64,000 nt of DNA from Achromobacter xylosoxidans A8 (GCF_000165835.1 NC_014640.1:2356001-2420000); one strand, 5' to 3'; shown: positions 28,509-38,259, counted from the stretch's first letter. Program-made: numbers and translations. The notes: generated from the letters alone by a model not told the origin.

Positions 28509-28859
28509 GTTTTCTGTTCCAAGCGTGGCTTGTTGCAAGCAACTTATCGTGTAGTGCTTGTGCACAGTACCCGAGGCAGGAAAAAACACTGATGCCTTGG
28601 CGGGAGCCGTCATCGGATGATGAGAAAGGATGCCGGGCCGTACCCAGTTTGGCGGCTCGAAAGCTGGAATCGGCAAAGTCCGTGCGTCTAGCGACCATAC
28701 CTATGTTGAAATAGGCCGCACAGAATGGAAAGATAGCGGTTCACTCGGCGTGGCTGGCATTTGTTCAGCCACCTTCCGTTAACCAGCCCGATCGCCTCAA
28801 AAAGATAATAGACCAGGCTGATAATTGCCAAAGGAAGCTGATTTGGATCAGGTGACGGT
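28509..28859. other. Intergenic region, no gene seen
   Basis: 351 bp between the tRNA terminator and the diguanylate cyclase. No coding frame with a plausible start, no hairpin and no strong promoter stood out on either strand. Confidence 0.6.
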
Positions 28860-30455
28860 GTGAGCGCGGAATCGCCATGGCAATATGGACGCGGACGACA
28901 AGGGCACTCCATCGTGCGCCGCGTGACGCTTGGGTTCGTTGTGGCGTGGGTTGTGTCGGTGGCGGTTCTTGCGCGCTGGATGTCTCAGGAGATCGAGACA
29001 TCGCGGCTCGACAGCCTGACTGCCAGCGCTGAATACGAGTCCAGAATTACCGCGCGCGTCATGGGCCGGTTGTTCACTGAGATGGTAAGCGTGGCCAATA
29101 TGGTTGCGCGCCAGGGCCAAGTGATCGAACTGGCTATTCGATACCGCACGGATCCTCCCGGCGTGGCCGAGCTGACCCGAGAGCAGCGAGCCGCCGTGTT
29201 TACGCGCGATCCGCTGGTGCGCAGAGTGGGGGACTTCATGAATGCGCTGGCTGGCGATCTGCAATACGCGCGCATTTACATGAACAATATGTCGGACGAT
29301 ACGGTGACCGCGAGCAACTGGGCGGAACCGGACAGCATTGTCGGCATGATTTACGCGGGCCGGGCTTATCTTGCCGATGCATTACGCGACGGCACCGGGA
29401 GTTATTTCGGTATTGCGCGACTAAACAAGAGTCCATCCTACTTCGTCGCGAGCCGTATCGAGGATACGAATGACGTGCCGCAGGGCTCGGTGACCGTAAA
29501 GTTCGACGCGCCCGACGTAGCGCTTTACCTGGCTGGCAGGCATATTGCGCTGATCGTGAATCGCCAGGGCCGGGTAACCACGGCTTCGTCCGCGCCATTC
29601 ATGCTGCGTAACGTTGCCGCGCTATTGCCCCCTGGTTTGGTATTGCCTTCCGACGGCGATGAAGATCTGGGCGAACCCATGGAGATAAAGGCAATTGCCG
29701 GTACGCGCCATGCAGACCAGTGGCTCATTGACGGCAGGCCGTACCTGGCGCGGTTTCAGCCATTGCCGAATACCCAATACCAATTGATTACGCTGGCATC
29801 GCTCGATTATTTGGCGCCCATGCGTAAACAGCACGTATGGGCGGCAGTGGCGGTGGCAGTGCTCGGCCTGACCCTGATTCTTCTTTTTGGCCGAGTGGTC
29901 GGGCAAATGGTGAGACGACGCCAAGATGAACGGCATGCCGCCAACCATGACGCGCTGACCGGCTTGCCGAACCGGCGGGCCGTCATGGCCGAACTGGAGC
30001 GGTATTTCTCTTTGGCAAAACGGACGCAGCAATCCGTGCTGGTGGCATTTATCGATCTGGATGGATTCAAGACGATCAACGACACTTATGGCCACGACAT
30101 CGGCGACAAATTCCTGGTCGAGGTAGGTCGACGCCTGTCGGCAGGTCTGCTCGTGGGAGACACCCTAGGTCGTTGGGGAGGCGATGAGTTCGTCGTGGTC
30201 GGATTGGGCGCGAGGTCGGGATCCGACACGGAAAACATCGTTGAATCGATGCGGATGCGGCTCGCCCCGCTGCTCAGCGGCACCTATACCTTCGAGGGAT
30301 GCAGTTTCCACTATACAGGCGCCAGCTTTGGCATCGTGAGCGCAGATCCATCGGTCAGCGTTCTACAAGCCGTACTCAAGGAAGCAGACCAATTGATGTA
30401 CGCGGACAAACAGGTGCGGCGCGAGATGCAGATGGCAAGCGCCCTGTCGGCCTGA
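28860..30455 (+). CDS. Membrane-bound diguanylate cyclase (531 aa)
   Basis: Makes cyclic di-GMP from two GTP. TM1 at about 22-40 (VTLGFVVAWVVSVAVLARW) and TM2 at about 326-347 (VWAAVAVAVLGLTLILLFG) enclose a periplasmic sensor domain of about 280 residues. The GGDEF domain starts with NHDALTGLPNRRAV and has an intact active site GGDEF at 440-444. The product-inhibition site (RxxD, nine residues before GGDEF) reads LVGD, so feedback inhibition is probably weak or absent. No EAL domain. It starts with GTG; a good ribosome site is lacking. Cyclic di-GMP is the usual control signal for LapA-type adhesins, but a link to the cluster at the left is only a suggestion. Confidence 0.92.
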   Translation: MSAESPWQYGRGRQGHSIVRRVTLGFVVAWVVSVAVLARWMSQEIETSRLDSLTASAEYESRITARVMGRLFTEMVSVANMVARQGQVIELAIRYRTDPPGVAELTREQRAAVFTRDPLVRRVGDFMNALAGDLQYARIYMNNMSDDTVTASNWAEPDSIVGMIYAGRAYLADALRDGTGSYFGIARLNKSPSYFVASRIEDTNDVPQGSVTVKFDAPDVALYLAGRHIALIVNRQGRVTTASSAPFMLRNVAALLPPGLVLPSDGDEDLGEPMEIKAIAGTRHADQWLIDGRPYLARFQPLPNTQYQLITLASLDYLAPMRKQHVWAAVAVAVLGLTLILLFGRVVGQMVRRRQDERHAANHDALTGLPNRRAVMAELERYFSLAKRTQQSVLVAFIDLDGFKTINDTYGHDIGDKFLVEVGRRLSAGLLVGDTLGRWGGDEFVVVGLGARSGSDTENIVESMRMRLAPLLSGTYTFEGCSFHYTGASFGIVSADPSVSVLQAVLKEADQLMYADKQVRREMQMASALSA

Positions 30456-30590
30456 GCGCGTTGCCCTATTTTTGCAGGCCAGTAGCGCCGCAATGCTCTG
30501 GTCACGGAACGGGCCGGCTTCGCGAATGCGTCGCGACCTATTGCGGCGCCATTTAACAGCGCAATCTGGTTGATACCGTGCCAGCTGTAT

Positions 30591-31229
30591 TCAAAGTCCG
30601 CTCTTGGGCGCATTGAGAATAAGCCGCAAGCCTAGCGCCGCAATTACGCCAGCCGCGGCCCGGTCTATCCATTTCTTCGCCCGCAAATAGATCTCGCGGG
30701 GGCCCTTGGTGGAAAAACAGAGCGCCACGATTGCATACCAACCGAATTCGATCAGAAATACCAGGGGCGGCAGCGTGAAATAGGTCCATGCCGGCGGATG
30801 CTGGGGCAGCAGGGCGGCGAAGATGCTGCCATACCAGATGGCCGTCTTGGGGTTGCTCAACTGGGTCGTGAGACCGATCCAGAAGGAACGGCGTCCATTG
30901 CGCGAAGCCGGCGCGCCGCTGCCGGGCATGGCAAAAGGCTGCCTGGCGCTGCGCCAGATACCGACAGCCACGTAAAGCAGATAGGCGCCGCCGGCGATTT
31001 TCAACGCGATGTACAGCCATTCCACGCTTTGCAGCACCGAATACAAACCCGCCAGCGCCAGGCCGGCGAACAGCATGCCACCCACACCCATGCCGAAGGC
31101 CGAGGCCAGGCCGTCCCACCGGGACTGGCCGATGGCCTTGCGCGCGACGATGATGAAACTGGGCCCCGGCAGCATGGCGCCGAGCCACAGCGCACCAAGG
31201 ATAGCGAGTATGGATGCAAAGGGAGTCAT
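30591..31229 (-). CDS. LysE/RhtB-family amino-acid exporter (212 aa)
   Basis: Inner-membrane exporter with the family's six hydrophobic segments. The signature GAMLPGPSFIIVARKAIGQSRWDGL lies near the N-terminus, with LKIAGGAYLLYVAVGIW and GLTTQLSNPKTAIWYGSIFAALLP later; the last is strongly conserved in RhtB proteins. ATG 31229 (MTPFASILAIL) was chosen since upstream in-frame starts add a hydrophilic leader unlike the family. Substrate cannot be told from sequence; homoserine, threonine and lysine exporters share this fold. Confidence 0.88.
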   Translation of the reverse strand: MTPFASILAILGALWLGAMLPGPSFIIVARKAIGQSRWDGLASAFGMGVGGMLFAGLALAGLYSVLQSVEWLYIALKIAGGAYLLYVAVGIWRSARQPFAMPGSGAPASRNGRRSFWIGLTTQLSNPKTAIWYGSIFAALLPQHPPAWTYFTLPPLVFLIEFGWYAIVALCFSTKGPREIYLRAKKWIDRAAAGVIAALGLRLILNAPKSGL

Positions 31230-31338
31230 GGTTGTTGGGGGCGGGGCCATGGAAGGCTTTGATTCTTCCATGAAAAACTGGCCCTGCAAAGGACGGTGAA
31301 GCGCCCGCCGGCGGCAGGCGTTTCGCGCAGTTCCGGTC

Positions 31339-32835
31339 TCAGCCGCCCGCCAGCGCCAGCGGCGCGGCGCGCCTTGGAGCGACCACATTTGAGGCGGACT
31401 GGGTTTCCGGTTGCCGTTCATCCTGCAGGCGGAATACGCCCACGGCTTGCAGCAGTTCGGCCGCCTGCGTTTGCAAGGCCGTCGACGCGCCCGCGGCTTG
31501 CGCTACCCGGGCCGCATTCTGGCGGGTCAATTCGTCCATCTGGGTCACCGCCTGGTTGACCTCGTCGATGTCCGTGGCCTGCGCCCGCCCCGCATCGCCG
31601 ATCTGGCTGACGAGGCCGGCCACGCGTTCGATGCTGGCCACCACGTCGCGGATCACGTTGGCGGCATGGTCGGCCTGGCGGAAGCCGTCGTCGGTTTTTT
31701 CCAGCGAACCGTCGATCAGGCCGCGGATTTCGCGCGCGGCGCTGGCGCTGCGTTGCGCCAGCGCGCGGACCTCGGTGGCCACGACCGCGAAGCCGCGTCC
31801 GCTTTCGCCGGCCCGGGCCGCTTCCACCGCGGCGTTCAATGCAAGGATGTTGGTCTGGAAGGCGATGCTGTCGATCAAGCCGGTGATCTCGGAGATCTTT
31901 CTGGACTCCTGCTGGATTTCTCCCATTACGGCGGCGACGCCTGCCACCGCCGTGCTGCCTGTATCCACGATGCGCCGCGTTTCGTCAGCCAGTTCCTGGG
32001 CGCGCAGCGCGTTGGTGGCGTTGTCGTGGACGTTTGCGGCCAGGTCGCGCATCGATGTGACTGTCCGCTCCAGCGAATCGGCCTGAGTCCGGGTGCGCTC
32101 CTCCAGTTGCTGGTTGTCCTGCATGATGTCGCGCGTTGCGGCCGACAGGGCGGTGGCCGTGGTCCGGACCCCGCTCATGGTCCGGTGCACGGCGTCCATC
32201 GTGGCCTTGAAGCTGCGGCCCAGGCTGCTGTCCAGGTCCAGGCCGGCAAAGCGCAGGTCGAACACGCCGGGCTCGCGGCCGATATGCGCGCTGAGCCGGG
32301 CCAGTTCCTCGGCCGCCACTGCGGCCCGTTCCATTTTCCAGGCCAGCCAGCCCAGGGCGGCAGCCTGCACCACGACATAGGCCGCATGCAGCAGCACCAT
32401 GGGCAAGCTGGGCTCCGTGAAGCAAATCGTGCCGTAGCCCCATTGCTGCAGGAAATTGAAGGAGAGGTGATGCAGCGCGATGACTACGGCCGCGCACAGG
32501 ATGGTGCGCCAGTCTCGATAAGCCAGCAGCAGTGAGAGCAGAACGAAGATGCCGAAATGGATTTCGGCCATGCCGGACATCAGATGGATATGGAGCGCGG
32601 CCAGCACCATCAGGCCACAGGCCACGGTCAGGCGGGTGCTCAGCCGGCCAGGCCGCCAGAGGATCAGTAGCGAGGGTATGCCTGCGCCGGCCAGGCCGAC
32701 GCCGATGGCGGCGCCCCATCGTCCGTATTGAGGAGCCATGCACAGCCCGACCGCAAACAGCAGCCAGAGCAGAGGTAGCATCGCCCGGTCGGTCCGGCGG
32801 TACGAGTCTTCCAGCAAATCGCTTGCGTTGCGCAT
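31339..32835 (-). CDS. Methyl-accepting chemotaxis protein with membrane-embedded sensor (498 aa)
   Basis: Chemoreceptor. The N-terminal 190 residues hold about six hydrophobic helices and no periplasmic loop domain (MLPLLWLLFAVGLCMAP ... VLLHAAYVVVQAAALGWLAW), with a conserved-looking HHLSFNFLQQWG segment. The signalling part has the hairpin tip around residue 329 (DSIAFQTNILALNAAVEAAR, GRGFAVVATEVRALAQRSA). It may sense membrane-borne or intracellular cues. AAGGAA precedes the ATG. The C-terminus lacks a CheR-docking pentapeptide. Confidence 0.92.
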   Translation of the reverse strand: MRNASDLLEDSYRRTDRAMLPLLWLLFAVGLCMAPQYGRWGAAIGVGLAGAGIPSLLILWRPGRLSTRLTVACGLMVLAALHIHLMSGMAEIHFGIFVLLSLLLAYRDWRTILCAAVVIALHHLSFNFLQQWGYGTICFTEPSLPMVLLHAAYVVVQAAALGWLAWKMERAAVAAEELARLSAHIGREPGVFDLRFAGLDLDSSLGRSFKATMDAVHRTMSGVRTTATALSAATRDIMQDNQQLEERTRTQADSLERTVTSMRDLAANVHDNATNALRAQELADETRRIVDTGSTAVAGVAAVMGEIQQESRKISEITGLIDSIAFQTNILALNAAVEAARAGESGRGFAVVATEVRALAQRSASAAREIRGLIDGSLEKTDDGFRQADHAANVIRDVVASIERVAGLVSQIGDAGRAQATDIDEVNQAVTQMDELTRQNAARVAQAAGASTALQTQAAELLQAVGVFRLQDERQPETQSASNVVAPRRAAPLALAGG

Positions 32836-33043
32836 GGCATTTCCTTGCGACGGAAGCGCGGAACCCCGCGCACGCTCGATTTTTATTCAATAATTCCAAT
32901 TTGTGAATATATATTCCAAATTATTCTTTCCTGTTGCTGCGACGCTACCAAGCGGTCCGTCCGGTGGCTGTGGACCTGGAAATGGGTGCTTGGCGCGGCG
33001 CGTTTGAAGCGACTGGAAAACCTGGGATATCCTGCTGCCCATC

Positions 33044-33439
33044 ATGATGAGAGTACTGTGGCTCTGCCTGGGTTGCCTGATGCTGGCGTTGGGTGTGATT
33101 GGCGCGTTTCTGCCCGTCATGCCGACGACCATATTCCTGATCCTGGCGGTGGCCTGTTTTTCGCGCTCTTCGCCGCGGCTGGAAAAATGGCTGCTGGATA
33201 GTCCGACCTACGGTCCCGCGCTGCGTGCCTGGCGGGACCAGGGGGCCGTGTCGCGCAAGGGCAAGACCTATGCCTGCCTGGGCATGGCCGTCGGCTACGT
33301 GCTGTTCTGGTGGGGCGCGCACCCGTCGTGGCTGCTGGCCGCGGCCGTTGCCGTGTTTTTCGTGGCCAGCGCCGCCTATGTCGTCACGCGCCCGGCGCCG
33401 CAGGAGCCGGGCGCTGGCGATGGCCAAGCCTCCCGATAG
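33044..33439 (+). CDS. ybaN: YbaN/DUF454 family small membrane protein (131 aa)
   Basis: Small inner-membrane protein with three hydrophobic segments. The opening LGVIGAFLPVMPTTIFLILAVACFSRSSPRLEKWLL and then SPTYGPALRAWRDQGAVSRKGK are diagnostic of DUF454. Function is not established for the family. It is convergent with the dehydratase gene, 9 nt from its stop. Two adjacent ATG codons (33044 and 33047) could serve as start. Confidence 0.88.
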   Translation: MMRVLWLCLGCLMLALGVIGAFLPVMPTTIFLILAVACFSRSSPRLEKWLLDSPTYGPALRAWRDQGAVSRKGKTYACLGMAVGYVLFWWGAHPSWLLAAAVAVFFVASAAYVVTRPAPQEPGAGDGQASR

Positions 33440-33448
33440 CTGTCGCCG

Positions 33449-35230
33449 TCAATGCGAATGCCGGGGATCGCCCCGTGTTTCCACGACCTTCAGGTACAAG
33501 GTGGCGGGTTCCAGGCAGCCGCCGGTTGAAAGCTGGCCGACCAGCTGCCGGTACAGCTCCTGCCAGGGCGTCTGCGATTCGGGCGCCTGGTAAGGAGGCT
33601 CCAGCTTGCGGCGTTCCATTTCGGTTTGGTCCACCAGGGCGATGACCGAGCGCTGGTTCAGGTCGACGCGGATGCGGTCGCCCGTGCGTAGCAGCGCCAA
33701 GCCGCCGCCCACCGCCGCCTCCGGCGACATGTTCAGGATGGACGGGCTGGCCGAGGTTCCGCTCTGGCGGCCGTCGCCCAGGCAGGGCAGCGAGTCTATG
33801 CCGCGCTTGAGCAGGTGCGAGGGCGGCGCCATGTTGACTACTTCCGCGCTGCCCGGGTAGCCCACGGTGCCGGCGCCGCGGATCACCAGGATGCAATGCT
33901 CGTCGATGTTCAGGGTGGGGTCTTCGATGCGGGCATGGTAGTCCTCCGGACCTTCGAACACGATGGCGCGCGCCTCGAAGGCATTCTCCGATCCGGGCTC
34001 CGACAGATAGGCGCGGCGGAAGGCTTCGCCCACCACCGACATCTTGATGATCGCGCTGTCGAAGAAATTGCCCGACAGGACGATGAATCCCGCGCGGTGC
34101 TTGAGCGGCGCGTCGCAACTGCGGATGACGTCGGCGTTGTTGGTCTTGGCCGCGGCCGCGATCTCGCCGATGGTCTTGCCGGATACGGTGGCGCAGTCCA
34201 TGTGCAGGCGGCCGGCTGCCGCCAGTTCATGCAGCACGGCAGGGACGCCGCCCGCGCGGTGGAAGCCTTCGCCCAGGTGTTCGCCCGCGGGCACGCAGTT
34301 GACCAGCAGCGGCACGTCTTCGCCCAAGCGCTGCCAGTCGTCCAGGCTCAGGTCGATGCCGGCATGGCGCGCCATGGCGATGAGGTGGGGCGGACAGTTG
34401 CTGGAGGCGCCTAGCGCCGAGGCCACCACGATGGCGTTTTCGAAGGCCTGCCGGGTCAGGACGTGCGACGGCCGCAAATCCTCGCGCACCATGTCGCAGA
34501 TGCGCAGGCCGGTGGCGTAGGCCATCTGGCCGCGTTCGCGGTAGGGCGCGGGGATGCTGGCGCAGGTGGGCAGCGACATGCCCAGCGCCTCGGCCAGCGA
34601 GTTCATCGACAGCGCCGTGCCCATGGTGTTGCAGTGGCCGATGGATGGCGACGATGCCGTGGCCAGCGTCATGAAGCCTTCGTAGTCCAGCTTGCCCGCG
34701 GCCATCAGGTTGCGCGCATGCCAGATGACCGTGCCCGAGCCGACGCGTTGGCCGTCGTGCCAGCCGTCCAGCATCGGCCCGCCGGACAAGACGATGGCGG
34801 GGATATCGACGGTGGCCGCGGCCATGAGGCAGGCGGGCGTGGTCTTGTCGCAACCGGTGGTGAGCACCACGCCGTCCAGCGGATAGCCATGCAGGATCTC
34901 GACCAGGCCCAGGTAGGCCAGGTTGCGGTCCAGCGCGGCGGTGGGCCGCCGGCCCTGTTCGGCCAGCGGGTGCACGGGAAACTCCATGGGGATGCCGCCC
35001 GCGTCGCGAATGCCGGCCTTGATGCGCTCGGCCAGCGCCAGGTGATGCCGGTTGCAGGGCGCCAGGTCGCTGCCTGTCTGGGCGATGCCGATGATCGGCC
35101 GCCCCGATTGCAGTTCCTGGCGCGTCAGGCCGTAGTTGAGATAGCGCTCGACGTAGATGGCGGTCATGTCGGCGTGAGCCGGATCGTCGAACCACTTTTG
35201 GCTGCGCAGCTTGCGGGGAGTCTGTGACAT
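33449..35230 (-). CDS. IlvD/Edd-family sugar-acid dehydratase (593 aa)
   Basis: Fe-S dehydratase that removes water from a sugar acid or dihydroxy acid. Cluster cysteines appear in SDLAPCNRHH, TTGCDKTTPACLMA and SIGHCNTMGTALSMN. The opening LRSQKWFDDPAHADMTAIYVERYLNYGLTRQEL matches the subgroup that holds L-arabinonate and D-xylonate dehydratases rather than IlvD itself. It is the last gene of an operon with a TRAP transporter, dctQ-dctM-dctP-dehydratase, opposite a LacI regulator, so it most likely degrades the acid the TRAP system imports. The exact substrate (arabinonate, xylonate, galactonate, fuconate) is open. Confidence 0.9.
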   Translation of the reverse strand: MSQTPRKLRSQKWFDDPAHADMTAIYVERYLNYGLTRQELQSGRPIIGIAQTGSDLAPCNRHHLALAERIKAGIRDAGGIPMEFPVHPLAEQGRRPTAALDRNLAYLGLVEILHGYPLDGVVLTTGCDKTTPACLMAAATVDIPAIVLSGGPMLDGWHDGQRVGSGTVIWHARNLMAAGKLDYEGFMTLATASSPSIGHCNTMGTALSMNSLAEALGMSLPTCASIPAPYRERGQMAYATGLRICDMVREDLRPSHVLTRQAFENAIVVASALGASSNCPPHLIAMARHAGIDLSLDDWQRLGEDVPLLVNCVPAGEHLGEGFHRAGGVPAVLHELAAAGRLHMDCATVSGKTIGEIAAAAKTNNADVIRSCDAPLKHRAGFIVLSGNFFDSAIIKMSVVGEAFRRAYLSEPGSENAFEARAIVFEGPEDYHARIEDPTLNIDEHCILVIRGAGTVGYPGSAEVVNMAPPSHLLKRGIDSLPCLGDGRQSGTSASPSILNMSPEAAVGGGLALLRTGDRIRVDLNQRSVIALVDQTEMERRKLEPPYQAPESQTPWQELYRQLVGQLSTGGCLEPATLYLKVVETRGDPRHSH

Positions 35231-35287
35231 GGGATTCTCGTTTACAGCGGTTGCGTGGCGGCCCGGCTCGGGTCCGGGCCGCGAAGG

Positions 35288-36304
35288 CTAGTTGCGCGCC
35301 TTCTGGATTTCGTCGTTGAGCTGTTTGACCAGCTCGGGGCCGAGTTCCTGGGTGTATTTGTCGACCACCGGTTGCACCTTCTGACGCATACGCGCGACCT
35401 CTTCAGGCGAGACGGTGTTGATCTTCATGCCGGCCTTCTCCAGCGTGGTCATGGCCTTTTGGGAATCGGCCCGGCTGTCCTGGCGTTCAAAGTCGCGCGA
35501 GGACGCGGCCGCCTGGCGGATGAGTTTCTGTTCTTCGGGCGACAGGGTGTCCCACCATTTCTTGGACGCCAGCACCACCCAGGGCGTATAGACGTGCCGG
35601 GTGATGGTCAGGTAGGGCTGCACTTCATAGAACTTGCTGCTCTGGATGGTGGTGATGGGGTTCTCCTGGCCGTCCACGGTGCGCGTTTCCAGCGCGGTGA
35701 ACAACTCCGAGAACGGCATGGGCACGGCATTCGCGCCCAGCGTGTTGAAGACGCCTAGCGCGATCTGGTTCTGCATGACGCGCAGCTTGATGCCCTGCAG
35801 GTCTTCCGCGCGCGCGATGGGGCGCTTGGAGTTGGTCATGTTGCGAAAGCCGTTTTCCCAGTAGACCAGGCCGATGATGCCCTTGGCCTCCAGCTTCTTC
35901 AGCATGTCCTGGCCTACGGGTCCGTCCAGCACGGCGTCCGCTTCCTTTTCGCTGTTGAAGAGGAAGGGCAGGTCGAACACGCCGAATTCCTTGACCATGC
36001 CGGCCAGCGGCGCGGTGGAGCCCACCATCATTTCCTGCACGCCGCCCACCAGCGCGCTTTGCATCTGTTCGTCCGAGCCCAGGTTGGCCGAGCCGAAGGT
36101 CTTCATCTTGAGTTTGCCGCCGCTGATCTTTTCCAGCTCCTGCGCCAGATGGCGCGCGGCGCGGCCCTGGACGCTTTCCTCGTTCAGGCCGTAGCCGAAA
36201 CGGATCAGGCGCGGTTTGACGTCGGCGGCGGACGCGACACCGGCGATGGCGCAGGACAGCGCCGTCGCCAGGACAAGAATGCGGGTTTTGAAACGGTTCA
36301 TCAT
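35288..36304 (-). CDS. dctP: TRAP transporter solute-binding protein DctP (338 aa)
   Basis: Periplasmic binding protein for the TRAP system. Signal peptide ILVLATALSCAIAGVASA, then the DctP fold (LIRFGYGLNEESVQGRAA, FGVFDLPFLFNSEKEAD). The carboxylate-binding arginine of the family is in GIKLRVMQNQIA, and MPFSELFTALETRTVDGQENPI is the usual hinge segment. AGGAG precedes the ATG. With the linked dehydratase this suggests a sugar-acid ligand. Confidence 0.93.
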   Translation of the reverse strand: MMNRFKTRILVLATALSCAIAGVASAADVKPRLIRFGYGLNEESVQGRAARHLAQELEKISGGKLKMKTFGSANLGSDEQMQSALVGGVQEMMVGSTAPLAGMVKEFGVFDLPFLFNSEKEADAVLDGPVGQDMLKKLEAKGIIGLVYWENGFRNMTNSKRPIARAEDLQGIKLRVMQNQIALGVFNTLGANAVPMPFSELFTALETRTVDGQENPITTIQSSKFYEVQPYLTITRHVYTPWVVLASKKWWDTLSPEEQKLIRQAAASSRDFERQDSRADSQKAMTTLEKAGMKINTVSPEEVARMRQKVQPVVDKYTQELGPELVKQLNDEIQKARN

Positions 36305-36326
36305 GGTGCTCCTCCTTGGGGTTTTT

Positions 36327-37607
36327 CTAATGCATCCAGCGTGCAGGTACGGTGATCAACTCGGGGAAGATCACCAGCAGGACCAGCAGCAGCGTGTAGG
36401 CGGCGACATAGCGCCACACGCCCCTGATGATGGTTTCCATATTGATGCGGGCGACGCCGCAGACCACGTTGAGCACGGTGCCCACCGGCGGCGTCAGCAG
36501 GCCCACGCAGCCCACCATGACGAACATCACGCCGAAGTAGACCGGGTCGATGCCGGCCTTGGTGACCACCGGCATCAGCACCGGCGCCAGGATCAGGATG
36601 GTCGGAGTCAGGTCCATCACCGTGCCCACCAGCGTCAGCAGGATCAGCAGGGCGAACATCAACAGCCTGGGCTGGTCCAGCACGGGCTCAAGCAGCGCGA
36701 TCAGGTCCTGCGGCATGTCGGCCAGGGTGATCATGTAGGACGAGACCATGGCGGCGGCCACCAGGAACATGACGATGGCGGTGGTGCTGGCGGCGTTGAT
36801 GAAGAGCGGCCCCAGGTCACGCACGCTGATTTCGCGGTAGACGAACAGGCTGACCAGCAGCGCGTAGACCGCGGCGACGACGGCCGCCTCGGTGGGCGTG
36901 AAGATGCCGCCGCGCAAGCCGCCGATGATGATGACCGGCAGCATCAGGGCCCACAGCGATTCGCGCAGCGCCTTCCAGCGCTTGCTCCAGGGCACGCGCG
37001 GCGAGGGCTTGATGCTGCCGTGCTTGCGCGCCACCCAGGTCCACACCGCGACCAGCGTCAGGCCCATCATCAGGCCCGGCGCGATGCCGGCGAAGAACAG
37101 CTTGGTGATCGACACATTGGTGGCGACGCCAAAAATGATGAATGAGATCGAGGGCGGGATGATGGGCGCGATGATGCCGCCGGCCGCGATCAGCCCGGAG
37201 GCCTGGCCCGCGTCGTAGCCTTTTTCGCGCAGCATGGGGATGAGCAGCGAGCCCAGCGCCGCCGCGTCGGCCACGGCGGAGCCGGATAGCGCCGCCAGCA
37301 GCACGCTGGCGAAGATGGCCACATAACCCAGGCCGCCCTGGATATGGCCCACGAAGGTGCTGGCCAGATTCACGATGCGGCGCGAGATGCCGCCGGCGTT
37401 CATCAGTTCGCCGGCCAGCATGAACAGCGGCACCGCCATGAGCGTGAAGCTGTTGGCGCCCGACAGCATGTTCTGCGCCAGGATCTGGGTATCGAAAAAG
37501 TCCAGCTGAAACATCATGGCGATCGCGCTGAGCAGCAGCGCGAAAGCGATAGGCATGCCCAGGGCGATCAGCCCCAGCAGCACGAGCAGGAAGACGGTCA
37601 GGATCAT
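36327..37607 (-). CDS. dctM: TRAP transporter large permease DctM (426 aa)
   Basis: Twelve-helix Na+-driven TRAP permease. Family motifs: LLGLIALGMPIAFALLLSAI, SANSFTLMAVPLFMLAGELMNAGGISRRI, AGGIIAPIIPPSISFIIFG and the closing VGLLTPPVGTVLNVVCGVA. Normal length. 22 nt upstream of dctP and 42 nt downstream of dctQ. Confidence 0.95.
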   Translation of the reverse strand: MILTVFLLVLLGLIALGMPIAFALLLSAIAMMFQLDFFDTQILAQNMLSGANSFTLMAVPLFMLAGELMNAGGISRRIVNLASTFVGHIQGGLGYVAIFASVLLAALSGSAVADAAALGSLLIPMLREKGYDAGQASGLIAAGGIIAPIIPPSISFIIFGVATNVSITKLFFAGIAPGLMMGLTLVAVWTWVARKHGSIKPSPRVPWSKRWKALRESLWALMLPVIIIGGLRGGIFTPTEAAVVAAVYALLVSLFVYREISVRDLGPLFINAASTTAIVMFLVAAAMVSSYMITLADMPQDLIALLEPVLDQPRLLMFALLILLTLVGTVMDLTPTILILAPVLMPVVTKAGIDPVYFGVMFVMVGCVGLLTPPVGTVLNVVCGVARINMETIIRGVWRYVAAYTLLLVLLVIFPELITVPARWMH

Positions 37608-37649
37608 TGCGGGCGTCCGGGCGGGGGAAGGAAGTTGGGGGCGGAGCCG

Positions 37650-38192
37650 TCAGACCAGCGGGTCTTCGGGGCTGGATTCCGCCGGCAAGGGCCCGCCCGC
37701 AAGGACGCGCACCAGATCGATCAGTGTCAGGATGCCCATGGCGGCGGCCGCATACAGCGCCGCGGCATTGAACACCGCCAGCGACATGCCGGTGACGGGC
37801 AGCACGGTGTCCAGGCCGATGATGGTCTGCGTCCAGCTGCCTTCTGCCATCAGCCACAGCACCCACAGAATCAGCAACTGGCAGAACACGTGCGAGACGC
37901 GGCGGGCGGCCGGGCCGAAACGTTCGACCAGCATGGAGACGCCGATGTGCTGGTGCGAGCGCAGCGCAATCACCGAGCCCAGGAAGATCATCCAGACGAA
38001 CGCCAGCCGGGAGATCTCGTCGGACACATTGATGCCGGAGTTGAACAGGTAGCGCAGCGCGACGTTGCCGAACAGCAGCACCACCATGACGGCCAGACAG
38101 GCCACCATCAGCCAGGTCTGCAGCGCAAAGCACCAATCGGCGGCGCGGGCCAGCGGCGTACCGCCGGGCCGCCCCGGTGGGGAAGCTTGCAT
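37650..38192 (-). CDS. dctQ: TRAP transporter small permease DctQ (180 aa)
   Basis: Four-helix small subunit that pairs with DctM. It shows FGNVALRYLFNSGINVSDEISRLAFVWMIFLGSVIALRSHQHIGV, the typical DctQ core with the RW/EE region. First gene of the sugar-acid operon; the LacI operator palindrome lies about 50 bp before its start. Confidence 0.93.
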   Translation of the reverse strand: MQASPPGRPGGTPLARAADWCFALQTWLMVACLAVMVVLLFGNVALRYLFNSGINVSDEISRLAFVWMIFLGSVIALRSHQHIGVSMLVERFGPAARRVSHVFCQLLILWVLWLMAEGSWTQTIIGLDTVLPVTGMSLAVFNAAALYAAAAMGILTLIDLVRVLAGGPLPAESSPEDPLV

Positions 38193-38241
38193 GCTTGTCT
38201 CCTATCCGTTTCCCGGAATTTTTTAGGGTTATGCTGTGAGG

Positions 38242-38259
38242 AATGTTAGCGCTAACATT
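38242..38259. promoter_or_regulatory. LacI/GalR-type operator between dctQ and lacI-like gene
   Basis: AATGTTAGCGCTAACATT, a perfect 18-bp palindrome with the central CpG that LacI/GalR proteins intercalate. It lies between the divergent TRAP operon and the regulator gene and could control both. Confidence 0.85.
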
